Assembly: GCA_023231425.1 (NCBI GenBank)
Contig: JALNVI010000090.1
Span: 1-8,809, forward strand
Length of the DNA stretch: 8,809 bases
Origin: Desulforhopalus sp.
Lineage (GTDB): Bacteria > Desulfobacterota > Desulfobulbia > Desulfobulbales > Desulfocapsaceae
Direction: 5' to 3'
Of this stretch, positions 6,569-8,809 are shown in pieces. The position numbers were made by a program, and so were the translations under genes. The notes below the pieces were generated by a model. That model made no database searches and was not told where the DNA came from. It saw nothing but the letters and a program-made list of their open reading frames with translations. Positions within the stretch are counted from its first letter, which is position 1. The number at the start of each line of letters is the position of its first letter.

Positions 6569-7254
6569 AACTCAACTCCAAGGCCGAAGGTAGCAGCGAC
6601 CACAGTCGCGATAATGATATAAAATTCCTGCAGCCCGCAGGCGTAGAGGACGGTGCCAAGAAAACCAGCACAAATGGCAGTAATTACTTTTACTTTACTG
6701 TCCACCTGCAGGACGATCAGCCCGATAAACATGCCGGCGAGAGCAAAATCAAGTCCAAGGGGGCGGACATCGGAGATCAAACCCGAAGCAACGGCCCCGA
6801 GCGCACCACCGAGCACCCACGAGCTGTGGGCTGTAATATTCAGCGACAGCGCCTCCACCTTGCAGTCGTTGAGTTCAACCGCCCTGGCGGAGTTCATGGC
6901 GAAGGTCTCATCGGTGATATCTGCAGAGAAAAGCACCAGCAGGGGCCGGGACCACTTTGCCATCCACGGCGACAACGAGGCTGCCATCAAAAGGTGGCGC
7001 AGATTGACGACAAAGGTGGTGAGAATCACCGCCAGCGCCCCCGCCCCACCTGCCATCATGCCCACGGCGATAAACTGCCCGGAGCCGGCAAAGACAAGCA
7101 TCGACATGAGAATGACGTTGATATCAGAGATTCCCGCCTTGTGCGCCAGCACCCCGTAGGTGAACCCTACGGGAATATAACTGAGGATGATGGGAAAGGA
7201 GCGCTGCAGGCCGTTTACAATCTGCCTGCCGCTCGAAGGAATTACGTTTGTCAT
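6553..7254 (-). CDS. azlC: AzlC-type large subunit of a branched-chain amino-acid exporter
   Basis: The 233-residue inner-membrane protein matches the AzlC/YgaZ family in length and motifs. These are IPVGFTYGVLAHKAG (27-41), FAGSGQFIAVGMM (55-67), VVNLRHLLMAASLSPW (82-97) and ADITDETFAMNSA (111-123), followed by hydrophobic helices at about 136-160, 166-184, 188-206 and 209-229. With AzlD it should form the exporter that relieves excess branched-chain amino acids or toxic analogues. Its ATG overlaps the kdnB stop as TAATG, with GGA 5 nt upstream as a weak ribosome site, so translation is probably coupled to kdnB. No Lrp- or AzlB-type regulator gene is in the window. Confidence 0.95.
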   Translation of the reverse strand: MTNVIPSSGRQIVNGLQRSFPIILSYIPVGFTYGVLAHKAGISDINVILMSMLVFAGSGQFIAVGMMAGGAGALAVILTTFVVNLRHLLMAASLSPWMAKWSRPLLVLFSADITDETFAMNSARAVELNDCKVEALSLNITAHSSWVLGGALGAVASGLISDVRPLGLDFALAGMFIGLIVLQVDSKVKVITAICAGFLGTVLYACGLQEFYIIIATVVAATFGLGVELWIKR

Positions 7255-8321
7255 TACATCCGTCTGAAATAGGCTTCAACACGTTCCCGCGGCATCTGTG
7301 TACGCCACTCTTTGCCGAGACAGTTTTCCCACAGCGGTTCGAGATTGAGGGTGGTGGTGATCATCAACTCCATATCTTCACGGCTGATGTCCTCCGGCAT
7401 AATCTTCGGCAGGTTGATGTTATGCCGTTTCATCATGTCATGAAACTCTGCCACACCTTCGGGGTAGATATCTTCAAGCACGTTCATGGCGATGCAGCAG
7501 CCAATGCCGTGGTGGATACCGAGAACATAGGAAATCCCATAGGAGAGTGCGTGGCAGGCACCGACCTGGGAGTAGGCGATGGACATGCCGCCGAAGTAGG
7601 ATGCCATCATCAGTTTTTCAGCGCTTTCGGGGTGGTTATCAACGAACACCTCGCGGCAAAGCTCCAGCGACTTCTCACCGTAGGCCTTGCTGAAGGAGTT
7701 GAGCATGCAGCCGTGCAGGGACTCGATGTTGTGGATGAAACAGTCCATGCCGGTGTAGAACCACTGATCCTGCGGCACGCCCTCGATCAGTTCCGGGTCG
7801 AGGATAAGCTGGTCAAAGAGGGTGTAATCGGAGTTGATGCCGAGCTTTTTCACTGGTCCGGTAAGAATACAGGTTCGAGAGATTTCTGCGCCGGTGCCGG
7901 CGAGTGTGGGAATACCCACGTGGTAGATTGCCGGAGTCTCAATCAGATCCCAACCCTGATAATCGGCAGAAGATCCGGGATTGGTAAGCATCAGAGAGAC
8001 CGCCTTGGCGATATCCATGGTGGAGCCACCGCCGATACCGATGACACCGTCCGGGTTTACCGGTGCATAGTGACGAATTTTCACCACCAGTTCATCAATA
8101 AGTTTGGTCTTGGGTTCGTGGGTCACATCTACCGGTACGAGAAGATCTTTGCCCCGCATCGGCAGTCGTTTTTCCAGCTCCTTCCCAGAAAAAACGTCAT
8201 CAATAATAAAGACCATGAAGCCACCGCCGGTTACCCGTTTCGGTTTCAGGACATCCTCAAGCTGGTTGAAGGAACCACTGCCAAACATGATCTGGGGGAC
8301 AATACGAAAATTTCTATGCAT
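7254..8321 (-). CDS. kdnB: KdnB-like iron-containing alcohol dehydrogenase (3-deoxy-alpha-D-manno-octulosonate 8-oxidase)
   Basis: The 355-residue protein is a group III Fe-type alcohol dehydrogenase. The NAD-binding half has GIGGGSTMDIAKA (95-107) and PTLAGTGAEIS (138-148). The metal site is Asp193, His197, His257 and His271, with the spacing of FucO-type enzymes. Length, the start (NFRIVPQIMFGSGSF) and the LMLTNPGSSADYQGWDLI and YPEGVAEF stretches agree with my recollection of Shewanella oneidensis KdnB. That enzyme oxidises C8 of Kdo before the aminotransferase KdnA makes 8-amino-Kdo for lipopolysaccharide. The start at 8319-8321 is chosen because AGGTGA lies 5 nt upstream and homology begins there; the frame stays open up to 8570, but that 83-residue extension looks non-coding. 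No kdnA is in the window, so the exact substrate is less sure than the family. Confidence 0.85.
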   Translation of the reverse strand: MHRNFRIVPQIMFGSGSFNQLEDVLKPKRVTGGGFMVFIIDDVFSGKELEKRLPMRGKDLLVPVDVTHEPKTKLIDELVVKIRHYAPVNPDGVIGIGGGSTMDIAKAVSLMLTNPGSSADYQGWDLIETPAIYHVGIPTLAGTGAEISRTCILTGPVKKLGINSDYTLFDQLILDPELIEGVPQDQWFYTGMDCFIHNIESLHGCMLNSFSKAYGEKSLELCREVFVDNHPESAEKLMMASYFGGMSIAYSQVGACHALSYGISYVLGIHHGIGCCIAMNVLEDIYPEGVAEFHDMMKRHNINLPKIMPEDISREDMELMITTTLNLEPLWENCLGKEWRTQMPRERVEAYFRRM

Positions 8322-8326
8322 GAAAA

Positions 8327-8332
8327 TCACCT
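8327..8332 (-). promoter_or_regulatory. ribosome binding site that decides the kdnB start
   Basis: The minus strand reads AGGTGATTTTC directly before the ATG at 8319-8321. This is a good Shine-Dalgarno match at 5-nt spacing, and it supports this start over the upstream TTG at 8568-8570. Confidence 0.75.
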
Positions 8333-8346
8333 GCGGAAAATTCTCA

Positions 8347-8409
8347 CGACAGCGGAGAAACACCGGGGAGTGGCGAAGCGGGCTGTCGCAGTTGGTGAGC
8401 CTGAGGCTC
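8347..8409 (-). other. two potential hairpins in the kdnB 5' leader
   Basis: CGACAGC (8347-8353) pairs with GCTGTCG (8382-8388) around a 28-nt loop. GAGCC (8397-8401) pairs with GGCTC (8405-8409) around a TGA loop. Both lie between the predicted promoter and the kdnB ribosome site. They could make a structured, possibly regulatory leader, but no known riboswitch class is recognised. Confidence 0.3.
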
Positions 8410-8440
8410 CTGATAAAATGCGGTCGTGTCATATATTTTT

Positions 8441-8476
8441 TGAAAAAATCAGGCTTTTGTTCATATTCAAGGCACA
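8441..8476 (+). repeat. direct repeat of the left arm of the palindromic element
   Basis: This 36-bp stretch matches 8541-8576 at 29 positions, including the identical block GTTCATATTCAAGGCACA (8459-8476 and 8559-8576), exactly 100 bp apart. It overlaps the predicted start of kdnB transcription on the other strand. It looks like a truncated copy of the palindromic element. Confidence 0.65.
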
Positions 8477-8477
8477 T

Positions 8478-8506
8478 ATAATAGAGACTCAACGAATAAA
8501 TCTCAA
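8478..8506 (-). promoter_or_regulatory. sigma70-type promoter of the kdnB-azlC-azlD-mutY operon
   Basis: The minus strand has TTGAGA (8501-8506) and TATTAT (8478-8483) separated by exactly 17 bp, each one base from consensus. Transcription would start near 8471 and give a leader of about 150 nt before the kdnB ATG. The site sits between the two direct-repeat copies. Confidence 0.55.
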
Positions 8507-8526
8507 GAGAACCTTGCAGAAGAAAC

Positions 8527-8679
8527 CCATAAGGGGACCTTGAATAATTTTGTATTTCGTTCATATTCAAGGCACAGGAGAAAATTTACCGGAGGTATAT
8601 GTTTGATATTCCAAGGATAAATTTTTGACTGTAACGAAGAATATGGGTGAAAGAGTGATTATTCAAGGTACCCATAATT
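8527..8679. repeat. large imperfect palindromic element centred near 8603
   Basis: Two 74-bp arms (8527-8600 and 8606-8679) surround a 5-nt loop. Nested matching blocks share one centre. The outer block GGGGACCTTGAATAAT (8533-8548) against ATTATTCAAGGTACCC (8658-8673) pairs at 15 of 16 bases. The middle block is TTTC plus CATATTC (8555-8568) against GAATATG plus GAAA (8639-8652). The inner block AAAATTTACCGGAGGTATAT (8581-8600) pairs at 15 of 20 bases with 8606-8625. A related partial copy lies at 4164-4258. It could be a MITE-like element or encode a long hairpin RNA. No transposase is present. Confidence 0.75.
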
Positions 8680-8730
8680 GAAGACTGCTGATCTGTTATT
8701 GCCTGTCTCGAGCCTGATGGAACCTCAATT

Positions 8731-8760
8731 GGTAACGTCTCAAAAAGTTATGGGAAAAGA
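8731..8760 (+). repeat. dispersed hairpin repeat, copy 2
   Basis: GGTAACGTCTCAAAAAGTTA and the following ten bases match 526-555 at 27 of 30 positions. The dyad here has one mismatch (TAACGT against AAGTTA). The orientation is the same as copy 1. Confidence 0.6.
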
Positions 8761-8785
8761 AAACGACAAAAAGGGAAAAAGGAGG

Positions 8786-8809
8786 CAGGAGACAGGAGAC
8801 AGGAGACAG
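8786..8809 (+). repeat. heptamer tandem repeat (CAGGAGA)n
   Basis: Three perfect units of CAGGAGA (8786-8806) plus CAG reach the window edge, so the array probably continues. It lies in a purine-rich stretch that begins near 8751. Confidence 0.75.

Larger units (their letters stand above)
8322..8809. other. non-coding region upstream of the kdnB operon
   Basis: These 488 bases hold the kdnB leader and promoter, a direct repeat pair (8441-8476 and 8541-8576), a palindrome of about 150 bp (8527-8679), the second copy of the TAAC hairpin repeat (8731-8760) and a heptamer tandem repeat running off the edge. I see no gene of useful length on either strand. Confidence 0.6.

Noticed and set aside
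7248..8543. Long plus-strand open frame of 431 codons opposite kdnB
   Set aside because: It is the antisense shadow of a clear Fe-alcohol dehydrogenase. Its translation is rich in His and Val with no recognisable domain and no convincing ribosome site.
8322..8570. 83-residue N-terminal extension of KdnB from a TTG at 8568-8570
   Set aside because: Homology starts at Met (8319-8321), which has a good ribosome site. The extension crosses the predicted promoter and repeat sequence and does not look like protein.
8599..8628. Nine-codon plus-strand frame (MFDIPRINF) with GGAGG just upstream
   Set aside because: It sits in the core of the large palindrome, the GGAGG is only 3 nt from the ATG, and no gene follows on that strand. 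The related copy at 4164-4258 does not keep both the GGAGG and the ATG.

Overview
The window looks like a chromosomal segment from a Gram-negative environmental bacterium, most likely a member of the Desulfobacterota (former Deltaproteobacteria). This is inferred from the mix of a large Cache/HD-GYP receptor, a KdnB-type dehydrogenase and AT-rich intergenic repeats of the CGCGAAAGACGCAAAGGACACG and AGGAGACAGGAGAC kinds. No ribosomal RNA or other decisive marker is present, so the placement is weak.

Left end (1-915). The plus strand carries a truncated Mrr-like restriction endonuclease fragment (3-440). A plausible piece of its C-terminus follows in another frame (434-505). After it come about 400 non-coding bases with a small hairpin repeat (526-555, seen again at 8731-8760) and an imperfect inverted repeat with arms of about 28 bp (567-690). 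This part is AT-rich and reads as decayed accessory DNA.

Middle (916-5023, minus strand). A 1063-residue membrane receptor (916-4107) has a periplasmic Cache sensor with a whole SBP_bac_3 ligand-binding domain inserted in it, then a HAMP linker and a cytoplasmic HD-GYP phosphodiesterase that is itself split by an insert of about 155 residues. Its second to fourth codons form an A11 tract. Upstream lie a partial copy of a dispersed repeat (4164-4258) and a separate gene for an acidic 215-residue protein that I do not recognise (4376-5023).

Right part (5103-8321, minus strand). Four genes are packed as an operon in the order kdnB, azlC, azlD, mutY. Their junctions are a 1-bp overlap (TAATG), a 16-bp overlap and a 4-bp overlap (ATGA). 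KdnB is a 3-deoxy-manno-octulosonate (Kdo) 8-oxidase-like Fe-alcohol dehydrogenase, AzlCD is a branched-chain amino-acid exporter, and MutY is the A/G mismatch glycosylase. The products have no obvious shared pathway. The aminotransferase that partners KdnB (KdnA) is not in the window. A good sigma70-type promoter at 8478-8506 would give a 5' leader of about 150 nt.

Right end (8322-8809). This non-coding stretch contains the most striking non-genic structure: an imperfect palindrome of about 150 bp centred near 8603 (8527-8679). It shares clear sequence with the partial repeat upstream of the receptor gene and with a 36-bp direct repeat at 8441-8476. The window ends in a heptamer tandem repeat.
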